Origin: Leptolyngbya sp. FACHB-60
GTDB taxonomy: Bacteria > Cyanobacteriota > Cyanobacteriia > Phormidesmidales > Phormidesmidaceae
Direction: 5' to 3'
Assembly: GCF_014695775.1 (NCBI RefSeq)
Contig: NZ_JACJOX010000027.1
Location: 23,821 to 87,820, forward strand
Length of the DNA: 64,000 bases
How positions within the stretch are numbered: the first letter of the stretch is position 1; each line of letters opens with the position of its first letter. A model generated the notes under the pieces. It was given only the letters and a program-made list of their open reading frames with translations. It searched no databases and was not told the origin of the DNA. The position numbers and the translations under genes are program-made. Positions 36,876 to 46,282 of this stretch are shown here, one piece after another.

Positions 36876-37418
36876 TCAGGACAGTTCAGGCGGTGTCATG
36901 GTGAGCGAAGACCGGCGCTGCGCTTGGCGGCGTTGCTGAAACCACTGCTGAAGCTGCTGACGACAGGGTTCGGCCAAAATGCCGGTTACCACCCTGAGCC
37001 GATGGTTAGAGGCTGGGCCATCGGGCAGGTTTAGCACCGATCGCACCGCCCCCGACTTGGGGTCGCAGGTACCGTATACCAACAGCCCTAGACGACTCAG
37101 AACAATTGCTCCAGCACACATTGGGCAAGGCTCAAGTGTGACGTAGAGCGTGCAGTCATTGAGATGCCAGTTGCCCAACTGGCGTGCGGCTTCTCGTAAC
37201 GCCAGCACCTCGGCATGGGCAGTGGGGTCTTGATCTTGCTCCCGCCGATTGCCCACCTCCGCCAGCGCCCTATCCCCAGGGCCAACCACTACGGCCCCCA
37301 CTGGCACATCCCCCGCCGCTCCGGCGGCCTCAGCCAGCTCCAGCGCCCGCCGCATCCAGCGCTGGTGGTGCAGATCAGTCTCATCAGCTAGATCGTGGGA
37401 TGGCAGGTCGTAGGGCAT
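36876..37418 (-). CDS. tadA: tRNA adenosine(34) deaminase
   Basis: Converts A34 of tRNA-Arg(ACG) to inosine. 180 aa. Zinc and catalytic residues are visible: H68-A-E70 in DPTAHAEVLAL, and PCPMC with C98 and C101 in LEPCPMCAGAI. The N-terminal MPYDLPSHDLADETDLHH and the C-terminal Gln/Arg-rich tail (QQLQQWFQQRRQAQRR) exceed the E. coli form. Start ATG 37418 lacks a strong ribosome site. The Mo-nitrogenase-C gene lies upstream on the same strand, past a terminator. Confidence 0.94.
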   Translation of the reverse strand: MPYDLPSHDLADETDLHHQRWMRRALELAEAAGAAGDVPVGAVVVGPGDRALAEVGNRREQDQDPTAHAEVLALREAARQLGNWHLNDCTLYVTLEPCPMCAGAIVLSRLGLLVYGTCDPKSGAVRSVLNLPDGPASNHRLRVVTGILAEPCRQQLQQWFQQRRQAQRRSSLTMTPPELS

Positions 37419-37502
37419 AGGAGGTCACTCAAGCAACCACGTCGAGATTTAGCCTACTCATAGTAGATCAGAGCATTCCTCAAGCATTATTTCTCCAAAG
37501 TA

Positions 37503-37535
37503 AACCCCTCCGCAGACCCAGGGTCAACGGAGGGG
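37503..37535 (-). terminator. Terminator for the Mo-nitrogenase-C gene
   Basis: CCCCTCCG (37505-37512) pairs with CGGAGGGG (37528-37535). On the minus strand the stem is followed by TTTACTTTGG, ending the transcript of the upstream gene. Confidence 0.65.
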
Positions 37536-37622
37536 ATAAGACGTTTAGACGCAATACAGTCTGTGGCTTTGAGCTTGGGCTAGATGACCAGCCAGATGAC
37601 GTGACCTGAGCGAAGTCAAGTT

Positions 37623-37940
37623 TTAGATGTAGGCCGAAATATCTTCGCCGCACTCGTCGGCTAGGTAACAAAGAGCCCTAAATCGCAGCTCCACCAGTTC
37701 GTTGTAGAGGGGGTTGAGCTTGCACAGGGGCGGAATATGAGCAACGGAGCGACCCAACACCACAACGTCGCGCTCAAACGGGCACTGGGCGGGAATCAAC
37801 TCTGCCACCTTGCGGGCGCGGCGGGGAGTCTCGACCCGCAGGTGGCTAACCCACTGGCGCATCGGACGAAACAGGTCCAGGGGTAGGGCTTGACTCGCAG
37901 CGTGCAGCCCGTGACGGAGGGAAGATAGAAAGCGATTCAT
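37623..37940 (-). CDS. Mo-dependent nitrogenase C-terminal-domain family protein
   Basis: A 105-aa protein matching the small Mo-nitro_C family (PF06967) common in cyanobacteria: LIPAQCPFERDVVVLGRSVA, HIPPLCKLNPLYNELVELRF, RALCYLADECGEDIS. Four Cys (CPF, LCK, LCY, ECG) are spaced in the family pattern. The name comes from a domain found at the end of some nitrogenase proteins, but the stand-alone protein occurs also in non-fixing strains and its role is unknown. GAGAGG lies seven bases before ATG 37940. No nif gene is present nearby. Confidence 0.85.
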   Translation of the reverse strand: MNRFLSSLRHGLHAASQALPLDLFRPMRQWVSHLRVETPRRARKVAELIPAQCPFERDVVVLGRSVAHIPPLCKLNPLYNELVELRFRALCYLADECGEDISAYI

Positions 37941-38427
37941 GGTTTAACCTCTCGCAAGTCCAACAATTGAGACTGTCTGAGAAACGGTCGAGCACTGAGT
38001 CTGGACTTGGTATGGAAACTCAATACTGGGTGGAGCGAACATAGAACTCACTTAGATGTTGGTGAACCTTCTACTTAACCTAAAGAATTCCCTCAGCCAT
38101 CGGGTAAAGCATCAACAAAGCTGATTGGATTTCCACTAAAGCTCAGGTAAAGAGTTACTTCAGCAGGGCTAGCAGCAATTCCGGAAAGGCTTGAAGCATA
38201 TAGAACATAGGTTGTTTTGGGAGCAAAAATAGCGCAGTAACATCGAGTACTTTTACTGAAGTAGCTTGTATTTAATTGTTTCTGATGGAAATGATTTTTG
38301 CGTGAATGCCAGGACACTTTTGCAATTGGGTATACCGTCTGCCACCTCTCTTTGGGCAGTTTATTTTTTCGGTATAGAACACTACCCAATCTGATACCAT
38401 CGGCGATGAACTTTTGAGGACTAAGCT
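37941..38427. other. Spacer upstream of YciI gene
   Basis: Nearly 490 bases, AT-rich from about 38100. A minus-strand open frame of 98 codons (38093-38389) starts at TTG, has no ribosome site and looks like chance, though a decayed gene is possible. No RNA or repeat was recognised. Confidence 0.45.
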
Positions 38428-38697
38428 ATGGCTAAATTTGTGATGTGGGGCAGCTATTGTGAGAATGTCCTTGAAAAGCGGACTCCTTTTCGAGAGGCAC
38501 ATCTCCAGGGGTTACAGCGGCAAAAAGACGACGGTCTGCTGGTTGCCCTAGGCCCAACCACTGACAACACCAAAGTGTTTGGCATTTACGAGGCCGACAG
38601 CGAGGCGACTCTGCGGCGGCTAGTGGAGGGCGACCCCTATTGGCAAAACGGTATTTGGACAGAGTATGAGGTCTATGCCTGGAACCAGGTGTTTTAG
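38428..38697 (+). CDS. YciI-family protein
   Basis: An 89-aa single-domain protein of the YCII family (dimeric alpha-beta barrel). Seen: MAKFVMWGSYCENVLEKRTP, FREAHLQGLQRQKDDGLLVA, LGPTTDNTKVFGIYEADSEA, and DPYWQNGIWTEYEVYAWNQVF. The His-Asp pair typical of YciI (HL..Q and DP) is retained in REAHLQ and GDPYW. No substrate is known. ATG 38428. Stand-alone. Confidence 0.85.
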   Translation: MAKFVMWGSYCENVLEKRTPFREAHLQGLQRQKDDGLLVALGPTTDNTKVFGIYEADSEATLRRLVEGDPYWQNGIWTEYEVYAWNQVF

Positions 38698-38824
38698 GCG
38701 TGGGTTTTAGTGGCCAAGGGGTTTCGAACGGGTCTCGGCTACATTGACGGTCGTTTCCCATTAAAATGACCTCGTTCGGGTTCATCGACCAGGGCAAGTC
38801 CCAGTAATTGTTCAGTGAGGTGCC

Positions 38825-39724
38825 GTGGCTAAGTTAGCTCCTACCCAAGTCGAGCAGCTCCAAAGTATCGGGGCGTACCTACGCCAGGTGCGTCAAGAGC
38901 AAGGGCTATCTATCGACATGCTGGCCAACCAAATTTTTATCCGCCCAGCCCTATTGAAGGCACTGGAGTTGGGGCATGATGCGGAGCTACCCGAGCCGGT
39001 GTTTGTTCAGGGATTTATTCGTCGCTATGCTGAAGCCTTAGGGCTCGATGGCCAAACCATCGCCCAAGAGTTTCGGGTCACGCCGGTCAATGTGCTACCG
39101 ACCCCAGAGCTGATCGAACGGGCCGACACGAACGGCACTGCGGCACCGGCACCAGAACCACCTCGCCCTGGCCCTCAAATCAGCGATCGCACCCCCTCGG
39201 CATCTCCTAGCCCAGCGGGTCGGTCATCGCTGCCGCTATTGCTGAGCGTGGCCGCGCTGGCGGCAATTTTGGGGCTGGGAGCCTGGGGATTGTTTGGCCG
39301 CAGCAACGGGCCGTCCCAGGCCACCAACGACAATTCAGGAGCGGAGACGACCCCTGGGACCACCAGTAGCAATACCGCAACCCCAGCACCAACGGAGACT
39401 ACGATTCCGCCGGAGGAAGAGCTGGAGGCCGAAGATGAATCTAGTGCGCCCCTAGAGGCACCTGTGGTAGTCAGCGCCAACCTGAGCGATCGCGCCTGGC
39501 TAAGCGTCGTAGCCGACGGCGAAAATGTCTACGAAGGCGTTGCCGAGAGCGGTTTTGAAGAGACCTGGACGGCCGAAACTAGCCTAACTTTAAGGACAGG
39601 GAACGCGGGGGGAGTAGAGCTATCTGTCAACGGCGATCGCGCCGTCGTGATGGGGGCCTCTGGAGTGGTTAGAACCGTCACCGTGACCCCTGACTCTGGG
39701 GTAGAGAGCGTTGAGTCTCCCTAG
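38825..39724 (+). CDS. RodZ-like helix-turn-helix membrane protein
   Basis: A 299-aa protein of RodZ layout: N-terminal Cro/XRE-like HTH (LRQVRQEQGLSIDMLANQIFIRPALLKALE, residues 19-48), linker, one membrane helix (SLPLLLSVAALAAILGLGAWGLFG, about residues 136-158), an acidic-Thr-rich linker, and a C-terminal DUF4115 beta domain (DRAWLSVVADGENVYEGVAES). RodZ connects the elongation machinery with MreB. GTG start at 38825. No mreB is adjacent; tatC follows after 78 bases. The bactofilin of this window is a second cytoskeletal gene. Confidence 0.82.
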   Translation: MAKLAPTQVEQLQSIGAYLRQVRQEQGLSIDMLANQIFIRPALLKALELGHDAELPEPVFVQGFIRRYAEALGLDGQTIAQEFRVTPVNVLPTPELIERADTNGTAAPAPEPPRPGPQISDRTPSASPSPAGRSSLPLLLSVAALAAILGLGAWGLFGRSNGPSQATNDNSGAETTPGTTSSNTATPAPTETTIPPEEELEAEDESSAPLEAPVVVSANLSDRAWLSVVADGENVYEGVAESGFEETWTAETSLTLRTGNAGGVELSVNGDRAVVMGASGVVRTVTVTPDSGVESVESP

Positions 39725-39802
39725 GTTGGGCCATGATCCCAAGCTAGCGAAAGCATGGGCTTACAATAGAAGCGATCGTCCTACTGCTCACCTGCCCAAC
39801 CT

Positions 39803-40585
39803 ATGACACCGCCCACCGAGCTTGAGAGCGCCACCACCGAGACGGCCCTCCTTAATGGCGACACCGCTGACCTCGACGAAGCGCCCTACGATGTCGAGAT
39901 GTCGCTGTTTGACCACCTAGAAGAACTGCGGCAGCGCATTTTTTACAGCCTGATTGCTGTGGTGCTGGCCATTGTGGCCTGCTTCTGGCAGGTGAAGCCC
40001 ATTGTCAGCCTGCTGGAGGTGCCAGCCCAGGGGGTGAAGTTCTTGCAGTTGTCGCCAGGGGAGTACTTTTTTGTCTCCTTTAAGGTGGCAGGCTACAGCG
40101 GTCTGGTAGCCGCCAGCCCATTTATTCTCTATCAGGTAGTGCTGTTTGTGCTGCCAGGGCTCACTCGGCGGGAGCGGCGGTTGGTAGGGCCGCTGGTGCT
40201 GGGGTCGAGCATATTATTTTTTGCCGGGCTTCTCTTTGCCTACGTGGCACTGATTCCGGCGGCGCTGAACTTTTTTATCAGCTACGGGGCCGACGTGGTC
40301 GAGCAGCTGTGGTCAATCGATCGCTACTTTGAGTTTGTGCTGCTGCTGCTGTTTAGCACTGGGTTGGCCTTTCAGATTCCAATTCTACAGATGTTGCTTG
40401 GGCTGCTAGGCATCGTCAACTCCGATCAAATGCTGAAGGGCTGGCGCTACGTCCTGCTGGGTGCAGCGGTGCTGGGGGCGGTGCTCACCCCTTCTACTGA
40501 CCCGGTGACCCAGAGCCTGCTGGCGGGGGCGGTGCTGTTTCTCTACTTTGGCGGCATTGGTCTGGTGAAGGCGATCGGGCGATAG
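39803..40585 (+). CDS. tatC: Twin-arginine translocase subunit TatC
   Basis: Membrane receptor for twin-arginine signal peptides; 260 aa with six hydrophobic helices. The N-terminal [19 protein letters not shown] is the TatC signature, with [31 protein letters not shown] in the first periplasmic loop, and [12 protein letters not shown] in the fifth helix with Gln/Pro. An N-terminal acidic extension (about 30 residues, [13 protein letters not shown]) precedes the fold. It follows the RodZ-like gene by 78 bases and probably transports folded cofactors proteins to the periplasm and thylakoid lumen. Confidence 0.94.
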   Translation: MTPPTELESATTETALLNGDTADLDEAPYDVEMSLFDHLEELRQRIFYSLIAVVLAIVACFWQVKPIVSLLEVPAQGVKFLQLSPGEYFFVSFKVAGYSGLVAASPFILYQVVLFVLPGLTRRERRLVGPLVLGSSILFFAGLLFAYVALIPAALNFFISYGADVVEQLWSIDRYFEFVLLLLFSTGLAFQIPILQMLLGLLGIVNSDQMLKGWRYVLLGAAVLGAVLTPSTDPVTQSLLAGAVLFLYFGGIGLVKAIGR

Positions 40586-40761
40586 CGGTTGGGATTACAG
40601 GGGTAAACGGTGTAGGGTTTAGGGGCGCTGATTAATCCTTCAACGCTGAGCCTTTCATCCTCAAACCGTTTTAGCGAACCAGAGTTTAAGCTCTAGCTTT
40701 TAACCGATACCTTTCCGCAGGCTTTCAGGTTAGGATCAAGCCGTCGTTACGGGCTGACACA

Positions 40762-40980
40762 ATGTTTTTAGACGAGCTTACTCCCTTTGTGCAAGAGCTG
40801 ACCGCTCACCCTGTGGCATTTTTAGGTGGGCTGGCCTCGGGGCTGCTGCGGCTTAGTCTATCGGATGACCCTGTCAAAAGCTGGTTACAAAACCAAGGGA
40901 TCACACCCCCAGGCGGAGACGGTAGCGGATGGGGAAGCAGCGATCGCAACGGTGGTCCCCAAAGCATTTCAATTGATTAA
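40762..40980 (+). CDS. Small conserved cyanobacterial protein (72 aa)
   Basis: MFLDELTPFVQELTAHPVAF then LGGLASGLLRLSLSDDPVKS: an amphipathic helix and a hydrophobic segment with Gly repeats, followed by a WLQNQGITP stretch and a Gly/Ser-rich tail. A short, strongly patterned N-terminal part like this is known from hypothetical proteins in many cyanobacteria; function unknown. ATG 40762. It stands alone downstream of tatC. Confidence 0.75.
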   Translation: MFLDELTPFVQELTAHPVAFLGGLASGLLRLSLSDDPVKSWLQNQGITPPGGDGSGWGSSDRNGGPQSISID

Positions 40981-41046
40981 GTTAGATGCACGCTGAATTA
41001 GCACTGAGCTCGCATTCTCAACGGGAGCGGATGTAAGGCGCTATTG

Positions 41047-41769
41047 TTATGCCCAGTTTTGCTGGGGCAACAGCTCTTCGATCCAGCCCTTAACCCGCTG
41101 TACGAGAGTCTGAAGCTGATCGCTCGACTGATGGGTTGCCGCTGCTGTCAAGGCGCGGCGATAATCGGCGATCGCGCAGTTCCAATCACCGCGCAAGTGG
41201 TAGGTCCGGCCCCGCTCAGCGTAGATAAACTCGGGCAGCTGGTGAAACATCAGCGCTTCGTCAAAGCAGTCTAGGGCGCGAGCAAAATCCCCCATCTGTC
41301 GCAAGGTGGCTCCCATGTTGATGCGGGCCCGGCCATTAAACGGGTTGAGGTCAATGGCCTGTTCGTAGTCGTCGAGGGCGGCGGACAGGTCGCCGAGGGC
41401 CGCGTGACACATGGCCCGGTTGTTGTAGGCCTGATCGAGGTCTGAGTCGAACTTGATGGCGCGATCGCAGTCGGCCAGAGCTGCGCAAGGTTGGCCCAGC
41501 CACAATTGCACCAGACCCCGGTTGCTGTAGTACATTGCCCGCTGGGGATGGCGCTCAACTAGCTGATCTAGCAAGTGCAACGCCTGAGAATATTGTTGGC
41601 GCTTGACCGCTGCCGCTGCCAGTCGGCTGAGGGTATCGTCGGCGGTGGTGTAAGACCCGGTCACCGAGGCGTGGGTCGTGGGCAGGGAGGCCGAGTCAAC
41701 CGAGGGCAAACCCGGCGGGTGGCTGGGAAGCATGCAAACCAGAGGCTGCTGTGGTCGGTAGATGTGCAT
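41047..41769 (-). CDS. TPR-repeat protein
   Basis: A 240-aa protein with at least four tetratricopeptide repeats: ALHLLDQLVERHPQRAMYYS, ALADCDRAIKFDSDLDQAYNN, ALDDYEQAIDLNPFNGRARIN, ALDCFDEALMFHQLPEFIYA and AIADYRRALTAAATHQ. No catalytic domain. The N-terminal 50 residues are Ser/Thr/Pro-rich and unstructured. AGGA precedes ATG 41769. TPR proteins act as scaffolds in assembly of photosystems and envelope complexes; partner unknown. Confidence 0.88.
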   Translation of the reverse strand: MHIYRPQQPLVCMLPSHPPGLPSVDSASLPTTHASVTGSYTTADDTLSRLAAAAVKRQQYSQALHLLDQLVERHPQRAMYYSNRGLVQLWLGQPCAALADCDRAIKFDSDLDQAYNNRAMCHAALGDLSAALDDYEQAIDLNPFNGRARINMGATLRQMGDFARALDCFDEALMFHQLPEFIYAERGRTYHLRGDWNCAIADYRRALTAAATHQSSDQLQTLVQRVKGWIEELLPQQNWA

Positions 41770-42207
41770 GGTTTTAGTCCTGTCGTGTGCTCATAAACCG
41801 TGAAACCAATCCAGCGGAGAGCAGAGGTAGAAACCCCAAAGCTCGTACCGTCTAAGCAGGAACTGTTTATAGAGTCCCATCTTGGTTGATGGGGTCTAGA
41901 CGAACCTGTGGCAGTTATCGAGCTGGCTAGGTTTAGATGCGAAGACCCTTGAATAATTCAAACGAGAGTTTCGCTGACGTTGATTCTGTAATCCTGCCTG
42001 ATGACGCTATAGTCGCATCTCCCCCCTGGGGTCTAAACCGGAAAAAAACGGAGGTTAAAACAGCCTTCTAGCGGCTCAACCCCCGTTTAGCGTCATAACC
42101 TACGGAAATGTACGGAAAACCTACATGTAGTTTCTTGTGCTCAGGTAATGATTCTGTGACCACCTGAGTATTTACCGGGCATTCATCAGTAGCAGTTGCA
42201 GCGATAT
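41770..42207. other. Spacer between TPR protein and pcrA
   Basis: About 440 bases without a supported gene. It contains a hairpin CTCAGGT (42140-42146) with ACCTGAG (42162-42168) and a stretch of A (GGAAAAAAACGG near 42040). The pcrA gene is transcribed away from this stretch toward lower coordinates, so a pcrA terminator may lie just before the TPR promoter. Confidence 0.45.
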
Positions 42208-44562
42208 CTACTCCGCTCGTTGCAGCGCCGAGATTTTAGGATCAACAATCTTACGGCCCTGGCCAGGAAAGTTGATCGCCAGACAAATCTTGTTGCCTGC
42301 CCCAAATATGTGGGTTACTTCTCCCGCCCCATAGGCTTTGTGCACCACCACATCTCCCACGGTCCAGTCTGACTCGTGGGCACCACTGCCCGGTTTGGCG
42401 GCGGCCTCGCTGCGGTTGCGGGCCTCGCGGATGGGGGTGCTCCACTTTTGGGGCAGGCCCGTGGTGCTGTTGCCCGTGACAAGATCGAGGGGTAGCTCGC
42501 TCAAAAACAGCGAGGGGCTGGCAGGTTCGCGACTGCCGTAGAGGCGACGGGCGCGAGCGTGGGAGATGAACAGGCGCTCCTTAGCGCGGGTGATGCCTAC
42601 ATAGCAGAGGCGGCGCTCTTCTTCGGTAGCGGCGGGGTCTTCGAGGGAACGATGGTTGGGGAACAGGCCCTGCTCTAAGCCGACGAGAAACACCACGGGA
42701 AACTCCAACCCCTTGGAGGAATGCAGGGTCATCAGCGACACCGCATTTTTGCCATCTTTGTTGTCATCCATATCGGAGGCCAGGGAGGCATTAGACAAAA
42801 AGCCTAACAGCGATGGGTCGTCTACGTTTTCTTCTTCAAATTGCAGTGCAGCGTTGTAAAGCTCCTGCACGTTGCCAAAGCGATCATCGGCGTCGTCGGT
42901 GCCTTCGGCCTTGAGGGCCGCTAAGTAGCCGCTGTCTTCAAGTACCCCCTGGATAATTTCAGAGCCCTTTTGTTCGTCAATATTCTGGCGGTACTTTTTG
43001 ATGATGTCGGCAAATTCCAGCACGCCTTTGGCCGATCGCCCCGCCAGAGTCTTCACCGAAGTGTCATCGGCGAGAATTTCCCACAGGGGAATGCCGCCCA
43101 GGGTTTGAGTGGCTTGTTCTAGCTTGTCGATGGTGCCCTTGCCAACGCCCCGCCGGGGCACGTTGATCACCCGCTTGAGGCTGACGGTGTCGAAGGGGTT
43201 GGCGATCGCCCGCAAATACGCCAGCACATCTTTGATCTCGCGGCGATCGTAGAACCGCAGCCCGCCCACCACCTGGTAGGGAATGCTGTAGCGGGTTAGC
43301 ACCTCCTCAAAAGCGCGCGACTGGGCGTTGGTGCGGTAGAGGATGGCAAAATTGCCCCAGTTCAGCTCCGGGTGCTGGGTTTCGAGGTTGCGAATTTGGC
43401 TGATCACAAAGTCGGCCTCGGCGGTTTCATCCTCGGCCCGGTAGACGTAGATGCTCTCGCCCTCGCCCCGGGTGGCCCGTAGCACCTTGTCGATGCGCTC
43501 GGTGTTGTTTTCGATCAGGTGATTGGCGACTTCGAGAATATTGGAGGTGGAGCGGTAATTTTCCTCCAGCTTGACCATGCTGCGGGTGTCGTCGTCGGGC
43601 AGGCCGTCACCAAAGTCATCCTGAAAGTTCATCAGAATGGTGAAATCGGCGGCGCGGAAGGAATAGATGCTCTGGTCGGCATCACCAACGACGAAGACGG
43701 AACGATGGGTCCAGTCTTTGTAGGTCGCGATCGACTCACCATTGGTAGCCAGCAGACGAATTAACTCGTACTGAGTGCGGTTGGTGTCCTGATATTCATC
43801 CACCAGAATGTGGCGAAAGCGCTTGTGCCAGTAAGCCAGCACCTGCTCGTTTTGCTGAAACAGGTGCACGGGCATCAAAATCAGATCGTCAAAATCGAGG
43901 GCGTTGTTCTCCGCCAGCGCCTTTTGGTAGTAGCGGTAGACATCGGCGATCACCCGACCTCGGTAGTTGGGCTGCTCTTTTTCGAGTTCGTCGGGGGTGA
44001 GATTTTGGTTTTTAGCGTTGCTAATCGCAAAGCGTACCGATCGCGGGTTGAACTTTTTGTCGTCCAGATTCAGGGTTTGAGTGACGATAGTTTTGACCAA
44101 GCCCTGGGCATCTGATTCGTCAAAAATAGAGAAATTCTTCGTCCAGCGGTACCCGGCGGGGTGCTGATACTTTTCGATATCGAACCGCAGAATTCGGGCG
44201 CACAGGGCATGAAACGTGCCAATCCACAGGTGCTTGGTGACGGTCTTATAGACCTGAGATCTCAGCTTGGTCTGCTCGTAGTGCGGCAAAGACGACAGAG
44301 CTTTGCTGTGGCGGGCCTGGGCATCTTGCTCGGCAAACAGCACCTCAATGCGCTCCTTCATTTCCTTAGCGGCCTTGTTGGTAAAGGTCACCGCCAGAAT
44401 GTTGTCGGGGTCTGTTTTGTGGGTGAGCACTAGGTTGGCGATGCGGTAGGTCAGCGCCCGGGTTTTGCCCGAACCTGCCCCGGCCACCACCAGCAGCGGG
44501 CCGCAGTAATGCTCGACAGACTGGCGTTGGGCGGGGTTGAGGGGGGCGAGAAAATCAGTCAT
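42208..44562 (-). CDS. pcrA: ATP-dependent DNA helicase PcrA/UvrD
   Basis: Superfamily 1 3'-5' helicase for repair and rolling-circle replication, 784 aa. Motif I VVAGAGSGKTRALTYRIANL, Ia FTNKAAKEMKERI, II ILVDEYQDTNR, III VFVVGDADQSIYSFR, IV NYRSTSNIL, V VSLMTLHSSKGLEFP and VI YVGITRAKERLF are all present. C-terminal tail holds VGDVVVHKAYGAGEV, a Tudor-like segment common in PcrA. ATG 44562. In cyanobacteria annotated as uvrD or pcrA. No LexA box was found upstream in 76 bases. Confidence 0.95.
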   Translation of the reverse strand: MTDFLAPLNPAQRQSVEHYCGPLLVVAGAGSGKTRALTYRIANLVLTHKTDPDNILAVTFTNKAAKEMKERIEVLFAEQDAQARHSKALSSLPHYEQTKLRSQVYKTVTKHLWIGTFHALCARILRFDIEKYQHPAGYRWTKNFSIFDESDAQGLVKTIVTQTLNLDDKKFNPRSVRFAISNAKNQNLTPDELEKEQPNYRGRVIADVYRYYQKALAENNALDFDDLILMPVHLFQQNEQVLAYWHKRFRHILVDEYQDTNRTQYELIRLLATNGESIATYKDWTHRSVFVVGDADQSIYSFRAADFTILMNFQDDFGDGLPDDDTRSMVKLEENYRSTSNILEVANHLIENNTERIDKVLRATRGEGESIYVYRAEDETAEADFVISQIRNLETQHPELNWGNFAILYRTNAQSRAFEEVLTRYSIPYQVVGGLRFYDRREIKDVLAYLRAIANPFDTVSLKRVINVPRRGVGKGTIDKLEQATQTLGGIPLWEILADDTSVKTLAGRSAKGVLEFADIIKKYRQNIDEQKGSEIIQGVLEDSGYLAALKAEGTDDADDRFGNVQELYNAALQFEEENVDDPSLLGFLSNASLASDMDDNKDGKNAVSLMTLHSSKGLEFPVVFLVGLEQGLFPNHRSLEDPAATEEERRLCYVGITRAKERLFISHARARRLYGSREPASPSLFLSELPLDLVTGNSTTGLPQKWSTPIREARNRSEAAAKPGSGAHESDWTVGDVVVHKAYGAGEVTHIFGAGNKICLAINFPGQGRKIVDPKISALQRAE

Positions 44563-44639
44563 CAGTAGCCGAGGGGTTTTGCCTATTTAGTATGACACTG
44601 GTTCAGCGTGTCACCGGCAGCAATGCAACAATGCCCACC

Positions 44640-45311
44640 TTAGCTCGAAGCGCTCGAAGCGGCAGCAGCCGTCACCTGGCGCAGCATCAGCACCTTCCAG
44701 TAGGGAATTGGGGCCAGCAACACGGTGCCGGTGCCCTCAAAGATATTGACCAAAAACTCCCCGGAGGTCATGGATCCCAGCACTGACTTGGTGGCTTTTT
44801 CGACCCGGTAGGTGAGGGGGCCGCTGCGGGCAATCGCAAAATTGCCGTCCACCACCAGTTTTTCTCGCCGTAGCTCAATGGTTTCCACCGGCCCCTGGGC
44901 CACCATCACCACCTTGCCCACACCCTTGACTTTGGTCTGGTAAAGCCCTTCGCCGCCCACCAGACCCGTGATGAGCTTATTGCGCTCCACCGACACCTCG
45001 ACGCTGCCGTCGCTGGCCAAATAAGCTCCCCGGTCTAACGTCCACTCGCTGCCCGCCAAGTCGAGAATATGAAAGCCAGAGAGGGTGGGCTCTAGGTACA
45101 GCTCTCCGGTGCCCGTGTAGGTGGGGCGAAAGATGTTTTCTCCGGTGGCTAATGACTTGAGAAAGCCACCCGCCGAGGGCATCTTAGACTGCATGGTGAT
45201 GTCGCCGCGCATATAGTGCAATGCCCCTGACTCCGTGCGCACCGTCTCATTGTTTAAAGTCACTTTGACCAGTCGCGACTCTTCTCGCTCAATAATTTCG
45301 AAGTTAGCCAT
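44640..45311 (-). CDS. AIM24-family protein
   Basis: A 223-aa beta-rich protein of the AIM24/TIGR00266 (DUF124) family: FEIIEREESRLVKVTLNNETVRTESGALHYM, GGFLKSLATGENIFRPTYTGTGELYLEPTLSGFH, VAQGPVETIEL. The C-terminal segment LAPIPYWKVLMLRQVTAAAASS is Ala-rich. Members are found near stress or mitochondrial inner-membrane genes but their function is unknown. ATG 45311. It diverges from the DUF4168 gene across a spacer holding the 42-bp palindrome. Confidence 0.85.
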   Translation of the reverse strand: MANFEIIEREESRLVKVTLNNETVRTESGALHYMRGDITMQSKMPSAGGFLKSLATGENIFRPTYTGTGELYLEPTLSGFHILDLAGSEWTLDRGAYLASDGSVEVSVERNKLITGLVGGEGLYQTKVKGVGKVVMVAQGPVETIELRREKLVVDGNFAIARSGPLTYRVEKATKSVLGSMTSGEFLVNIFEGTGTVLLAPIPYWKVLMLRQVTAAAASSASS

Positions 45312-45408
45312 AGGGACCTTTAAAACAACACTAAAACAGACGAGGCAATCAGCAATTCAACTCAGCCTGGGGGCGGCAGCCAACGACTCTAGCCATCTTA
45401 GCTTTGCC

Positions 45409-45450
45409 AGAGATTCAGCCGTGGGGCGATCGCCCCACGGCTGAATCTCT
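45409..45450. repeat. 42-bp perfect palindrome centred on a HIP1 site
   Basis: Bases 45409-45429 (start AGAGATTCAGCCGTGGG) are the exact reverse complement of 45430-45450. The centre is GGCGATCGCC. It lies between divergent genes and is not followed by a T-run. It could be a cruciform, an RNA hairpin, or a protein site. Confidence 0.85.
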
Positions 45451-45651
45451 AGTCGGCATTTTCTGCAACAGCTTCACGGGTACAGAGTCTCACCGTTTTG
45501 GCAGCAGCAGGGGTCACACTATCGTCACGGGGCCGTCATCTCGCTGTCATGATTGCCCCCTACGGTATCAACCCATGGGCACCTGACGCGGTGCCTGGAG
45601 TGAATCTCCCCGGTGAGGTTTGCGATTGACAATATGCGAGGATCATCGCTA

Positions 45652-46134
45652 ATGAAACCTTCCACACTGTTCAAAGGCCTGCTGACCGCCACCCTGTTGC
45701 TGGGGGTTCCAGCCGCCGCCGTAGCCCAGGAGCAAGACGCCCCCGCGCCAGCCCAGGTAGCCCCAGTAGAGGTGTCTGAGACCCAAATTGATCAGTTTGT
45801 CAGCGCCTATCAAGCGATTCAAACCATTCAGCAGGCCGTGCAGGCCGACCTAGTTGCCGCTGTAGAGGCCCAGGGGCTAACGGTAGATGACTACAATGCG
45901 ATCGCAGAATCGCAGCAGTCTCCCGAAGCTGCCGCCGAAATTCCGCCAGAGCAGGCCGAGCAGTTTGCGGCAGCGGCTGAACAGATTGCTACCCTGCGCG
46001 AGGGCGCTCGAACCGAGATGCGGTCCGCCATCGAGGCCACATCGCTGAGCATTGAAGAGTTTGAGCAGATTATGACCCAGGCCCAGCAAGACCCTGCCCT
46101 GCAACAGGTGATCGTTGAGCGGCTAGCTGAGTAG
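45652..46134 (+). CDS. DUF4168 secreted protein
   Basis: A 160-aa exported protein from ATG 45652 with GAGGA at eight bases. The signal peptide is MKPSTLFKGLLTATLLLGVP then AAAVAQ, cleaved near AVAQEQ. The mature part is helical, with two DUF4168-type blocks: VSETQIDQFVSAYQAIQTIQQ and SLSIEEFEQIMTQAQQDPALQ. DUF4168 proteins are periplasmic and often near stress genes; function unknown. A terminator follows at 46202. Confidence 0.85.
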   Translation: MKPSTLFKGLLTATLLLGVPAAAVAQEQDAPAPAQVAPVEVSETQIDQFVSAYQAIQTIQQAVQADLVAAVEAQGLTVDDYNAIAESQQSPEAAAEIPPEQAEQFAAAAEQIATLREGARTEMRSAIEATSLSIEEFEQIMTQAQQDPALQQVIVERLAE

Positions 46135-46201
46135 TCAGTAGGGTGACCAGGACCTCGATCGATCTAGGTTTGAAGTTCTGGAGCCTGAGAATCCGAATTC
46201 A

Positions 46202-46250
46202 GTTCAAAGCCCTCCCTCAATTCGCGATTAAGGAGGGCTTTGAACGTTTT
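46202..46250. terminator. Terminator between DUF4168 and SH3 genes
   Basis: A 14-bp stem GTTCAAAGCCCTCC (46202-46215) with GGAGGGCTTTGAAC (46232-46245), then GTTTT. It sits between convergent genes and can act for both. Confidence 0.8.
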
Positions 46251-46282
46251 GAACCACTACCACTAAGTGCCTGCGGCTGTTT

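Noticed and set aside
37623..37940. Nitrogen fixation region suggested by the Mo-nitrogenase name
   Set aside because: The protein is a stand-alone small domain found widely in cyanobacteria, and no nif gene is near.
38093..38389. 98-codon minus-strand open frame in the AT-rich spacer
   Set aside because: It starts at TTG, has no ribosome site and its composition looks random. A decayed gene cannot be excluded.
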